Part shown: positions 11,721 to 19,207 of the stretch, in pieces
Layout: each line of letters begins with the position of its first letter
Numbering within the stretch: the first letter of the stretch is position 1
Virus record (IMG/VR): IMGVR_UViG_3300048597_000140
Location: 1 to 20,264 of that record
Source of the DNA: a virus
Strand: one strand, 5' to 3'
DNA: 20,264 nt
The notes under the pieces: generated by a model
Databases searched by the model: none
Told to the model about the DNA's origin: nothing
Seen by the model: only the letters and a program-made list of their open reading frames with translations
Translations under genes and position numbers: made by a program

Positions 11721-12248
11721 TTCACGGAGTTCGCGCAGCGCGTCGGGGTGAGCCGGCCGGCGATCAGCAAGGCGGTGAAGACCCGCCTGATGGATGCCGT
11801 GAAGGAGCGCCGCGGGAAGCCGATGCTGGATCTCGATCGGGCCCTGCAGCTCTGGAACGCCGGCAACCAGCGCCAGGCCCGGGGCCGTGCTGCCGTCGCC
11901 ACGACACCAGCCGAAGGTCAGCCGCTGAGCACGCGGAAGGCGCTGGCCGAAACGGTGCTCGACCTGCCTGACGACGCCATCCCGAAGCTGGGGGAGTCGT
12001 TGGAGCGGAAGGAGTTCTACCTGGCCGAGCTGGCGAAGATCAAGGCGAAGCAGCAGTCGGGAGAGCTGGGCAGCGTCGCCGAGATGAAGCGGGAGGCCTT
12101 CGGCCTGGCGAAGTCGGTGCGGGAGGCGGTGCTTGGCATCGTGCCCAGGGTGAGCGCAGACCTGGCCGCGGCCGGCGATCGCTTCGAGGTGGAGCGGCTC
12201 CTCGAGGCCGAGCTGGTGGCGGCGCTGCGGGTGCTGGCGGATGGCTGA
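11691..12248 (+). CDS. Terminase small subunit (DNA recognition)
   Basis: The 185-residue protein has an N-terminal helix-turn-helix (F-T-E-F-A-Q-R-V-G-V-S-R-P-A-I-S-K-A-V, about residues 11-29). A linker, a helical oligomerisation region (KEFYLAELAKIKAKQQSGEL) and a C-terminal helical part ending FEVERLLEAELVAALRVL follow. This is the Nu1-like architecture of small terminases, which bind the packaging site and recruit the ATPase. It overlaps the large terminase start by eight bases. The start is uncertain: TTG at 11691 or GTG at 11706, neither with a Shine-Dalgarno. The GGTAACC cluster overlaps its 5' end. The KRE-rich helix resembles phage DNA-packaging Nu1 homologues by pattern. Confidence 0.75.
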   Translation: MVTARVQLVTFTEFAQRVGVSRPAISKAVKTRLMDAVKERRGKPMLDLDRALQLWNAGNQRQARGRAAVATTPAEGQPLSTRKALAETVLDLPDDAIPKLGESLERKEFYLAELAKIKAKQQSGELGSVAEMKREAFGLAKSVREAVLGIVPRVSADLAAAGDRFEVERLLEAELVAALRVLADG

Positions 12249-14163
12249 CGCGGCCGCGGCCTACCGGGAGGCCTTCCTCGACGGCCTGCGGCCCGAGTCG
12301 CTGGGGACGGTGAGCGAGTGGGCGGACCAGCACCGGGTGCTGGGTGGGATCGGGTGCCCGGAGCCGGGCCCCTGGCGCACCAGCCGGACGCCGTACCTGC
12401 GCGAGCCGATGGACTGCCTGAGTGCCAGCAGCAGGGTGCGGCGGGTGGTGCTGGTGTTCGGCAGCCAGCTGGGCAAGACCGAGGCCGGGCTGAACTGGCT
12501 GGGCTACACCATCGATCAGCGGCCGGCGCCGACCCTTCTGGTGCAGCCGACGATCGAGATGGCGAAGCGGCTGAACCGGCAGCGGCTGGAGCCGTTCATC
12601 CGCGAGACGCCACGGATCGCCGAGAAGATCCCGCCGCCGCGGAGCCGGGACAGCGGGAACACCATGTTCATGAAGGTGTTCCCGGGCGGCCTGTTCGTCC
12701 TCACCGGCGCGAACAGCGGCAGCTCGGCGCAGTCGATGCCGGCGGCGAACCTCTTCGCCGACGAGGTGAGCAGCTATCCGCTGGATGTGGACGGCAAGGG
12801 CGACCCGCTGGAGAACTTCGAGGCCCGGACGGCCAACTTCCCCAGAGGGAAAATCCTGATCACCAGCACCCCGGGCGAGGTGGGGTCGTGCCGGGTGACG
12901 AAGGAGTACCGGACCCGCAGCGACCAGCGCCGGTACGAAGTGCCCTGCCTTGCGTGCGGGGCCCGGCAGGCGCTGCTGTGGCCCAACTTCAAGTGGGACC
13001 GGCCGGACGGGGAGGTGCGCTACGAATGCGCCCACTGCGGCGAGCGCTTCGAGGAGCGGCATAAGAGCCGGTTTCTGCCGGAGGGGCTGTGGGTGCCGCA
13101 GGCGGCGGGCGATGGGGTGACGGCTGGCTTCCACCTGCCAGCCTGGTACGCGCCGCTCGGGTGGCTGAGCTGGGGGGAGATCCGCGACCAGTTCCTGCGG
13201 GCAGGCCACGACCCCCAGCTGCTGATCGGGTGGGTGAACAAGCGGGCGGCGCAGGCGTGGGAGGACACCCTGGCGAACCAGTTCAGCGCGGAGGGCTTGG
13301 CGAAGCGGCGGCAGAACCTGGCGGCGGGCAACGGCTACGCCGAGGGTGTGGTGCCGGCCGGGGTGCTGACGCTCACCGCCGGCGTGGATGTGCAGGGCGG
13401 CGGCGGCTCGATCGGCGAGCGGCTGGTGGTGACGGTGTGGGGCTGGGGCCGCGGCGAGGAGGCGTGGCACCTGTTCCACGGCGAGATCCATGGCGACCCC
13501 CAGGCCGACGAGGTGTGGGAGCAGCTCGACACCGTGCGGCTGACGAAGTGGCGGCGCGAGGACGGCGCCGAGCTGATGATCGCCAAGGGCGGCATCGATG
13601 ACGGCGGGCACGCCACCCACCGGGTGCGGCGGTACTGCAAGGCGACGCCAGGGTGGGTGCCGGTGAAGGGCACCAGCACGCGCGGGAAGCCGATCATCGG
13701 CAAGGGTTCGGCGGTGGATGTGAACCACCGGAACCAGTCGGTGACGAAGCGGGGCGTGCTGCTGTACATGATGGGCACCGACACCTCCATCACCCACCTG
13801 CAGGGGCGGCTGCGGAACGATCAGCCGGGCCCGGGCTACATGCACCTGGGCCAAGCAGCGAGCGACCAGTTCCTACGGGAGCTGTTCCCGTGGAAGCGGC
13901 GGCCGCGGAGCGTGAAGGGCTTCACGGTCTACGACTGGGAGCTCCCCCAGGGCGAGCGTGACGAGGCGGGGGACTGCACGCGGATCGCGTACGCGGCGCT
14001 GCAGCTGCTGGCGCGGCAGTTCCCGAAGACGACGATGTGGAAGCAGCTCGAGGAGGCGGCGCTGGCCACGGTGAAGAAGCCCGAGGGTGGGGCGTTGGCG
14101 GCGCCGGAAGGCAAGCGCAAGGCGCGGCAAAGGCCAGCGATCAACCCCGTAACGACTTGGTGA
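12241..14163 (+). CDS. Terminase large subunit (GpA family)
   Basis: The 640-residue protein matches lambda gpA-type terminases in length and order. The ATPase has a P-loop G-S-Q-L-G-K-T at 74-80, a Walker B segment N-L-F-A-D174-E175 and a coupling motif S-T-P-G at 209-212. A zinc ribbon follows (C236-x2-C239 and C263-x2-C266), as is usual in GpA. The nuclease domain has D383 in T-A-G-V-D-V-Q and D453-D454 in G-G-I-D-D-G. It cuts concatemers and drives DNA into the head through the portal. All key residues appear intact. A basic, Ala-rich tail (residues about 610-635) could contact the portal. A 604-residue antisense frame is a composition artefact. Confidence 0.95.
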   Translation: MADAAAAYREAFLDGLRPESLGTVSEWADQHRVLGGIGCPEPGPWRTSRTPYLREPMDCLSASSRVRRVVLVFGSQLGKTEAGLNWLGYTIDQRPAPTLLVQPTIEMAKRLNRQRLEPFIRETPRIAEKIPPPRSRDSGNTMFMKVFPGGLFVLTGANSGSSAQSMPAANLFADEVSSYPLDVDGKGDPLENFEARTANFPRGKILITSTPGEVGSCRVTKEYRTRSDQRRYEVPCLACGARQALLWPNFKWDRPDGEVRYECAHCGERFEERHKSRFLPEGLWVPQAAGDGVTAGFHLPAWYAPLGWLSWGEIRDQFLRAGHDPQLLIGWVNKRAAQAWEDTLANQFSAEGLAKRRQNLAAGNGYAEGVVPAGVLTLTAGVDVQGGGGSIGERLVVTVWGWGRGEEAWHLFHGEIHGDPQADEVWEQLDTVRLTKWRREDGAELMIAKGGIDDGGHATHRVRRYCKATPGWVPVKGTSTRGKPIIGKGSAVDVNHRNQSVTKRGVLLYMMGTDTSITHLQGRLRNDQPGPGYMHLGQAASDQFLRELFPWKRRPRSVKGFTVYDWELPQGERDEAGDCTRIAYAALQLLARQFPKTTMWKQLEEAALATVKKPEGGALAAPEGKRKARQRPAINPVTTW

Positions 14164-14186
14164 GAACGATTATCACTCCGTAGACT
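14157..14186 (+). promoter_or_regulatory. Candidate promoter with Fur/Zur-like dyad
   Basis: TTGGTG (14157-14162) and TAGACT (14181-14186), 18 bases apart, are weak matches to -35 and -10 boxes. Between them lies TGAGAACGATTATCA (14161-14175), which fits the 7-1-7 Fur/Zur-box form at most positions. CACTCCGTAGA (14174-14184) is shared with the divergent region at 2774-2784. It lies immediately after the large terminase stop and before the connector start. Confidence 0.35.
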
Positions 14187-14209
14187 GAGGGGAAGCACGG
14201 ATAGGGCAG

Positions 14210-14785
14210 GTGAACATCCCGCGAAGCCTCACGGCCGGCGACTCGCTGACGTGGAACGACCCACCCGCCGTCGATGGCCAGGGCAACCCGGTGCGGTCGT
14301 CCACTTTGACACTCACCTACTTCCTGAGGGCACCAGTCGCCAGCGAGGGCGCCACGATCGTGGGCGTGGCCGATGCCGTCGGCGGGTGGGACTTCACGCT
14401 GGCCGCGGCGGAGACGGCGGGCCTGAATGCCGGGACCTGGTACTGGACGGCGCAGGCCACCAGCGGCGCGCTGGTGCTGACGCTCGGAAGCGGATCGCTG
14501 CAGGTGCTGCCGTCGCTGGCGTACACCGGCACCCCGGCGGCGTTCGATGGCCGCAGCGAGGCGGAGAAGGACCTCGAGGCGGTGCAGACCGCGATTCGCA
14601 CGATCGTGGCCGGCGGGGTGAGCCAGTACGCGATCGGCAGCCGGCAGGCGACGAAGCTCGACCTAGGGGCGTTGATGAAGCGGGAGGCCTACCTGAAGGG
14701 CATCGTGGCGCGGGAGAAGGCGGCGGAGAAGATCGCCGCCGGCATGGGTGACCCGCGGAACCTGTTCGTGAGGTTCGGGCGATGA
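14210..14785 (+). CDS. Head-tail joining/adaptor protein
   Basis: The 191-residue protein has two parts. Residues 1-105 are beta-rich and Ig-like (LTAGDSLTWNDPPA, STLTLTYFLRAP, WDFTLAAAETAGLNAGTWYW, GSLQVLPSL). Residues 112-191 are helical with E-A-E-K-D-L-E-A-V-Q-T-A-I, then Y-A-I-G-S-R-Q-A-T-K-L-D, L-M-K-R-E-A-Y-L and a final L-F-V-R-F-G. I recognise this combination from proteins encoded between large terminase and portal in lambda-like phages, where a gpW-type connector lies. The GTG start has an AGGG just upstream (14203-14206). The last bases overlap the portal ATG (ATGA). Confidence 0.65.
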   Translation: MNIPRSLTAGDSLTWNDPPAVDGQGNPVRSSTLTLTYFLRAPVASEGATIVGVADAVGGWDFTLAAAETAGLNAGTWYWTAQATSGALVLTLGSGSLQVLPSLAYTGTPAAFDGRSEAEKDLEAVQTAIRTIVAGGVSQYAIGSRQATKLDLGALMKREAYLKGIVAREKAAEKIAAGMGDPRNLFVRFGR

Positions 14786-16362
14786 ACGACACCGAGAAGC
14801 GGCTGCAGGAGAGGCAGCTTCGGGCGCTGCGGCTGCAGATGAAGCGGCTGTACGAGGGGGCGAAGTTCGACCGGCTCACCGCCGACTGGCTGGCGGGGGG
14901 TACCAGCGCGGACGCGGAGATCCGCAGCAGCATGGCCCGGCTGCGGAACCGGGCGCGGCAGGTGATTCGCGATTCGGATCACGCCAAGGCGGCGAAGCGC
15001 ACGATCGTCAACAACGTGATCGGCACCGGCGTGCGGATGCAGGCCCAGCTGCTGATGGCCCGCTCGCGGGATGGGAAGCCCCGGTTGGACAAGACGAAAA
15101 ACGCGACGATCGAGCGGAAGTTCGCCGCTTGGTGCGCTGCCGAGGTGTGCCACACCGGCGGGACGCTTGCGTTTCAGGACATCGAGGAGCAGGTGGTGGG
15201 CGCGCCGGCGGAGAGCGGCGAGGTGTTCGTGCGGCTGGTGCCAGAGGCCTTCGGCGGCGGGCGGATCCCGCTGGCGCTGGAACTGATCGAGGCCGACCAG
15301 ATGGACGAGACGGTGGACGGCTACGCCAGCGTGCCCGGGCAGATGGCGCCAGGCGGCGAGTGGCGGCTGGGGGTGCATGTGGACGAGTGGGGGCGGCCGG
15401 TGGAGTACGCCTTCCTCACCCGCCACCCGGGCGACATCCGTGGCGGCGGGCCCATGGCAGGCCAGCGGGTGATCGTGCCGGCCGAGCAAATCATTCACTG
15501 CTTCATCCCGGAGCGGCCCGGGCAGACGCGCGGTGTGACGTGGTTCGCTTCGGCACTGAAGCAGCTCCATCACCTGGTGGGCTACCAGGAGGCGGAGGTG
15601 GTGCGGGCCCGGGCGGCGTCGCAGCTGATGGGCTTCATCGTCACCGACACCGGCGCCGGCGAGGAGCTGGGCGAGGAGGTGGTCGACGGGGAGCACGTCA
15701 CCACGTTTGAAGCTGGGGTCTACAAGACCCTGTTCCCTGGACAGCGGGTGGAGGTGCCCGACCTGAAGGCACCGAACGGGCAGTTCGAGACCTTCGTGCG
15801 GGTGATGCTGCGCGCCATGGCCGCCGGCCTGGGGGTGAGCTACGAGAGCATCAGCCGAGACTTCAGCCAGACGAACTACAGCTCCAGCCGGCTGGCGCTG
15901 CTGGAGGACCGGGAGAACTGGCGGGCGCTGCAGCAGCGGACCATCCGGACCTTCCACCAGCGGGTCTTCCGGGCCTGGCTGCGGGCGGCGGTGAGCGTGG
16001 GCGAGGTGTCGCTGCCTGGGTATCAGCAGGAGCCGGAGCGCTACGAGACGGCGGTGAAGTGGGTGGCCCGGGGCTGGGAGTGGGTGGATCCGGAGAAGGA
16101 GGGCAAGGCCTACCGGGACGCGGTGCGCGACGGCTTCATGACCCAGGCCGAGGTGGTGATGTCCCGCGGGGCGGACTACCACGAGCTGATCGAGCAGCGG
16201 GCCGCCGAGCTTGCCGAGCAGGAGGCCCTGGGGCTGGTGTTCGACACCAACCCGGCGAAGGTGGACCAGCGCGGCGCCGACAACACTCCGCCGGCGCCTG
16301 AGCCGCCCCCGGCCGAGGATCCGCCGACCGATCCGCCCTCCGACCCGTCGCCGGTGGAGTGA
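14782..16362 (+). CDS. Portal protein (lambda gpB type)
   Basis: The 526-residue protein has the length and pattern of lambda gpB-type portals. A basic N-terminal clip/stem region (RLRNRARQVIRDSDHAKAAK, then TIVNNVIGTGVRMQAQ) is followed by a beta-rich wing (SGEVFVRLVPEAF, LALELIEADQMDE, HVDEWGRPVEYAFLTRHPGD). Next come RVIVPAEQIIHCFIPERPGQ and R-G-V-T-W-F-A, and the helical stem and crown (LGVSYESISRDFSQTNYSSSR, LEDRENW). It ends in a Pro/Asp-rich low-complexity tail (about 500-526). The dodecameric ring is the packaging motor dock and the head-tail vertex. Codons strongly prefer G in third position, unlike the capsid gene after it. It is coupled to the connector by ATGA. Confidence 0.9.
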   Translation: MNDTEKRLQERQLRALRLQMKRLYEGAKFDRLTADWLAGGTSADAEIRSSMARLRNRARQVIRDSDHAKAAKRTIVNNVIGTGVRMQAQLLMARSRDGKPRLDKTKNATIERKFAAWCAAEVCHTGGTLAFQDIEEQVVGAPAESGEVFVRLVPEAFGGGRIPLALELIEADQMDETVDGYASVPGQMAPGGEWRLGVHVDEWGRPVEYAFLTRHPGDIRGGGPMAGQRVIVPAEQIIHCFIPERPGQTRGVTWFASALKQLHHLVGYQEAEVVRARAASQLMGFIVTDTGAGEELGEEVVDGEHVTTFEAGVYKTLFPGQRVEVPDLKAPNGQFETFVRVMLRAMAAGLGVSYESISRDFSQTNYSSSRLALLEDRENWRALQQRTIRTFHQRVFRAWLRAAVSVGEVSLPGYQQEPERYETAVKWVARGWEWVDPEKEGKAYRDAVRDGFMTQAEVVMSRGADYHELIEQRAAELAEQEALGLVFDTNPAKVDQRGADNTPPAPEPPPAEDPPTDPPSDPSPVE

Positions 16363-16402
16363 TCCATCCGTCTGCTGAGAGTGGCGAGCGGCTGTAGCAT
16401 GG
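16363..16402 (+). promoter_or_regulatory. Intergenic leader before capsid gene
   Basis: The 40-base gap contains CCGTCTGCTGAGAG (from 16368), partly like CCGTAGACTGAGGG before the connector gene (from 14178). TAGCAT (16395-16400) could be a weak -10 box. No good -35 is seen. The adjoining hairpin 16405-16423 overlaps the coding start. Confidence 0.3.
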
Positions 16403-18256
16403 GTGGGAATGGTTCTCATTCCCTTGCCTCACACTGCCCACGACCTGCGCGACATCGCCGGCCAGGAGCTTCGCCGCTTCGAGCCGACCGAGTTCCGCGC
16501 CCAGGACGAGGAGCGCACGATTGAGTTTCCCTTCTCCAGCGAGCTGCCAGTCGCCCGGTGGTTCGGTGAAGAGGTGCTCGATCATTCGCGCGAAGCGGTG
16601 AACCTGTCGCGTCTGAATGACGGCGCCCCGCTGTTGTTCAACCACGACCCCGACCGCGTGATCGGTGTGGTGGAGCGTGCATGGGTGGACGAGGAGAAGC
16701 GGCGCGGCATGGCCCGGGTCCGGTTCTCCCGTAACGACTTCGCCCAGCAGGTGCTGGCCGACATCACCGACGGGATTCTCCGGAACGTGAGCGTCGGCTA
16801 TGCGATCGGCGATGCAGAGAACCGCGGGGATTCGATCGTCGTCACGTCGTGGGAACCCCACGAGGTTTCGGTGGTCTCGATCCCTGCAGACCCCACTGTC
16901 GGCATCGGGCGATCGCTCGACGCTGGCGCCCCGGCTCCGGCCGTCACCCCTCCATCCTCCACCCCCATGGAAGACAACACCCCCAATCTCGAGGAGGTGC
17001 GTGCTCAGGCCAAGGCCGATGAGCGCGCCCGCTCCGCCACGATCACCAAGCTCTGCCGGGAGCACCAGCTGGAAGACAAGCTCGAGGGCTACCTCGCCAG
17101 CGAGCAGTCCGTCTCCGAAGTCCAAGGCGAGGTCCTGGCGGAGATCGCCAAGCGCTCGAAGGCGCCCCAGCACGCCGCCCCCGCCCAGCGCGCGGTGCCC
17201 ATCGCCGGTGCCGCCCCGATGTCCGCGGACATCGGCATGAGCGACAAGGAGATCCGCTCCTACAGCTTCCTGCGGGCCATGCGCGCGCAGCTGATGCCCA
17301 ACGACCCGACCGTGCGCGAGGAGGCCGGCTTCGAGCGTGAGGTGTCCCAGGCGGTGGCCCAGCGGATGGGCATCTCGCCCAAGGGCATGCTGATCGCCCA
17401 CGACGTGCTCAGCGCCCGGACTCTGACCGTCGGCAGCCCCACGTCCGCTGGTGATCTGGTGTTCCCCGACGCCCGGCCCGAGAGCTTCATCGAGCTCCTG
17501 CGTCAGCGGAACGTCCTGACCAGCCTCGGCGTGCAGACACTCACCGGCCTGGTGGGGCCTGTGGCGATTCCTCGCCAGACGGGTTCGGTGACCGCTTATT
17601 GGGTCGGCGAACAGGGCGAGGCCCTCGAGTCCGAGATGACGGTGGATCAGGTCAACCTGACTCCGAAGACCGTCAGCGCCTGGACCCGCTTCAGCCGGCT
17701 GCTGATGATGCAGTCCAGCCTCGATGTGGAGATGCTGGTCCGGAACGATCTGGTGACGAAGATGTCGCTGGAGATGGCCCGCGCTTCGCTCTATGGCACC
17801 GGCTCCAGCTCCCAGCCCCAGGGCCTGAAGTTCGTCACCGGCATCAACACCGAGGACTTCGGCGCGAACCAGCCCACCTATGCCGAGCTGGTGAGCATGG
17901 AGACGAAGATCGCCGCCGACGACGCCGACATCGGTGCCATGGGCTACGCCACCAACGCCACCATTTACGGCGGGTTCAAGACCACCGAGAAGTTCGGCTC
18001 GACGGGCTTCACCGTGCTTGAGCCCGGCAACACGGTGAACAGCTACAGCGCGGTTCGCTCCAATCAGGTGGAGTCGGGCGACGTGTTCTTCGGGGTCTGG
18101 AACCAGATGCTGATCGGCATGTGGGGCGCCCTGGATCTGCAGGTCAACCCCTACTCCGAAGACAAGGCCGGGAACATCCGGGTGGTCGCCTACCAGTCCT
18201 GTGACGTGGCGGTGCGCCATCCCGAGGCCTTCTGCCGCGGCAACAACACCCTCTGA
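16403..18256 (+). CDS. Prohead protease-major capsid protein fusion
   Basis: The 617-residue protein joins two head functions. Residues about 30-165 are an HK97-type (S78/U35-like) protease with H81 in LLFNHDPDRVIG, S130 in LRNVSVGY and E154 with S-I-P-A-D-P. A Pro-rich linker (177-188) and a coil (193-250, scaffold- or delta-like) follow. Residues about 340-617 are an HK97-fold major capsid protein: SARTLTVGSPTSAGDL, LGVQTLTG, WVGEQGEALESE, LVTKMSLEMARASLYGTGSS and VRHPEAF near the end. Self-processing would separate the parts during head maturation. Such fusions are known in some phages. The start may be GTG 16403 or ATG 16409, which lies in a hairpin. ATG at 16967 (residue 189) could allow an internal capsid-only start. 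Confidence 0.92.
   Translation: MGMVLIPLPHTAHDLRDIAGQELRRFEPTEFRAQDEERTIEFPFSSELPVARWFGEEVLDHSREAVNLSRLNDGAPLLFNHDPDRVIGVVERAWVDEEKRRGMARVRFSRNDFAQQVLADITDGILRNVSVGYAIGDAENRGDSIVVTSWEPHEVSVVSIPADPTVGIGRSLDAGAPAPAVTPPSSTPMEDNTPNLEEVRAQAKADERARSATITKLCREHQLEDKLEGYLASEQSVSEVQGEVLAEIAKRSKAPQHAAPAQRAVPIAGAAPMSADIGMSDKEIRSYSFLRAMRAQLMPNDPTVREEAGFEREVSQAVAQRMGISPKGMLIAHDVLSARTLTVGSPTSAGDLVFPDARPESFIELLRQRNVLTSLGVQTLTGLVGPVAIPRQTGSVTAYWVGEQGEALESEMTVDQVNLTPKTVSAWTRFSRLLMMQSSLDVEMLVRNDLVTKMSLEMARASLYGTGSSSQPQGLKFVTGINTEDFGANQPTYAELVSMETKIAADDADIGAMGYATNATIYGGFKTTEKFGSTGFTVLEPGNTVNSYSAVRSNQVESGDVFFGVWNQMLIGMWGALDLQVNPYSEDKAGNIRVVAYQSCDVAVRHPEAFCRGNNTL
16405..16423 (+). promoter_or_regulatory. Hairpin over the capsid start codon
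   Basis: GGGAATG (16405-16411) and CATTCCC (16417-16423) are a perfect seven-base inverted repeat with loop GTTCT. In mRNA it would bury the ATG at 16409. The loop strand reads GGTTCTCA, whose complement TGAGAACC recurs in other intergenic elements of the window. Could regulate initiation or bind a repressor on DNA. Confidence 0.45.
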
Positions 18257-18267
18257 ACGGTGACGTG

Positions 18268-18486
18268 ATGCTGATCGAGATCCTCCGAGACACCTCCATC
18301 GCCGGGAAGGCTGCCCTGATCGGTGAGTTGGTGGATGCTGACGAACCCACGGCCCGGTACTTCCTGGCCACGGGGAAGGCGCGGAAGGTGATCGATCAGC
18401 CCACGGCCCCTGAGCCCCCGGCGATGGAGCCGGCGCCTGAGGCGCGAAAGCCTCGCCCCCGTCGTAACCCATCCGCCAAGGACTGA
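18268..18486 (+). CDS. Small post-capsid protein, unknown
   Basis: The 72-residue protein starts MLIEILRDTSIAGKAALIGE, a pattern common in small phage proteins downstream of capsid genes, where a short strand, a G-x-x-x-x-x-G-E turn and A-R-Y-F-L-A-T-G-K-A-R follow. Its tail (44-72) is Pro-, Glu- and Arg-rich and probably disordered, ending PRPRRNPSAKD. ATG 18268 is chosen; GTG 18265 precedes it in frame. It probably functions in head completion or assembly, by position. No intact enzymatic motif. Confidence 0.6.
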   Translation: MLIEILRDTSIAGKAALIGELVDADEPTARYFLATGKARKVIDQPTAPEPPAMEPAPEARKPRPRRNPSAKD

Positions 18487-18491
18487 CCGCC

Positions 18492-18869
18492 ATGATGCAC
18501 CAGTACGCGCTGGAGAAACTCCAGCACTTCTCTCTCCTCGCCACCACCACGATCACCGCCATCGGTGACCAGACCGGTGTGGACCTCGCCAACTACGAAG
18601 GCGACATCCAGATCATTCTCAACGCCACCGCCGCCGGTTCGGGCGCCACCTTCGATTGCCGGATCGAGGAAGCCGACACCCTGGGCGGCAGCTACACCGC
18701 CGTCACCGGTGGTGGCTTCACCCAGATCGGCAACGCCGCCGCGAAGCAGGTGATCACCCTGAACTCCGACAACCTGAAGCGGTTCATCCGGTTCAGCGTG
18801 ACGGCCGAGGGTGGCACCGCCTCGAGCGCCATCACCGTGAACGGCTACGGCCTGCTGAAGTACGGCTGA
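18492..18869 (+). CDS. Beta-rich virion structural protein
   Basis: The 125-residue protein is Thr/Ala/Gly-rich and strand-dominated (TTTITAIGDQTGVDLANYEG, IQIILNATAAGSGATFDCRI, GGSYTAVTGGGF, NLKRFIRFSVTAEGG, AITVNGYGLLKYG). It has the look of a small beta-sandwich. Proteins with 'gvDlanYEG...RF.vt..G' are frequent between capsid and tail genes of phages in my recollection, as decoration or connector components. Start may be the first or second of two consecutive codons (18492 or 18495). It follows the previous gene after five bases and ends in a TGATG overlap with the next. Confidence 0.6.
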   Translation: MMHQYALEKLQHFSLLATTTITAIGDQTGVDLANYEGDIQIILNATAAGSGATFDCRIEEADTLGGSYTAVTGGGFTQIGNAAAKQVITLNSDNLKRFIRFSVTAEGGTASSAITVNGYGLLKYG

Positions 18870-19207
18870 TGATCACGGAAGATCTCGACATCTTCCTTTC
18901 CGACTTCGGCGTCAGCATAACTGCTGGCGCCGTTTCTGGTTTGGGTATTCTGGACATGCCGGGAGAGGTGGTGTTCGACGGCGTGCGCGAGTCGTATACG
19001 GGCGCCATCTCCAGCCAGTACATGCTGACGTGCCGCACGGATGAGTTCGGATGGCTGGGATATGGAGATCAAGTGAACGTTGATGACGTGGGTTATCGGG
19101 TGCAGGAGAAGTTAGACATCACGGATGGCCGCTTCTGCCGGCTGTTGATGGAGAAAGTGGCTGGCGATGATCCGGTCGAGTTCGTGTTTGACGGGGACTT
19201 TGAGTGA
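18869..19207 (+). CDS. Head-tail joining protein, lambda FII-like
   Basis: The 112-residue protein resembles the lambda gpFII/Phage_attach family. It has an N-terminal helix ([14 protein letters not shown]), a segment with [12 protein letters not shown], then [17 protein letters not shown] and [12 protein letters not shown], and a final strand CRLLMEKV. The 'RTDE...GD.v.v....Y.V' block is the family signature I rely on. It would complete the head before tail attachment. The ATG overlaps the previous stop as TGATG, and its own stop overlaps the tail-fibre ATG. Codon use is less GC-biased than in the capsid gene. Confidence 0.65.
   Translation: MITEDLDIFLSDFGVSITAGAVSGLGILDMPGEVVFDGVRESYTGAISSQYMLTCRTDEFGWLGYGDQVNVDDVGYRVQEKLDITDGRFCRLLMEKVAGDDPVEFVFDGDFE

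Noticed and set aside
12040-13854. A 604-codon antisense frame across the terminase
   Set aside because: Composition (Arg, Pro, His, Leu) is that of a shadow; the plus strand encodes an intact GpA terminase.
14689-16419. A 576-codon antisense frame across the portal gene
   Set aside because: Same reason; no recognisable domain and the portal is complete.
16136-18592. An 818-codon open frame on the minus strand across portal end and capsid gene
   Set aside because: It is antisense to the clearly coding protease-capsid gene. The protein is low-complexity His/Gly/Arg/Leu without domains; high GC removes stop codons by chance.
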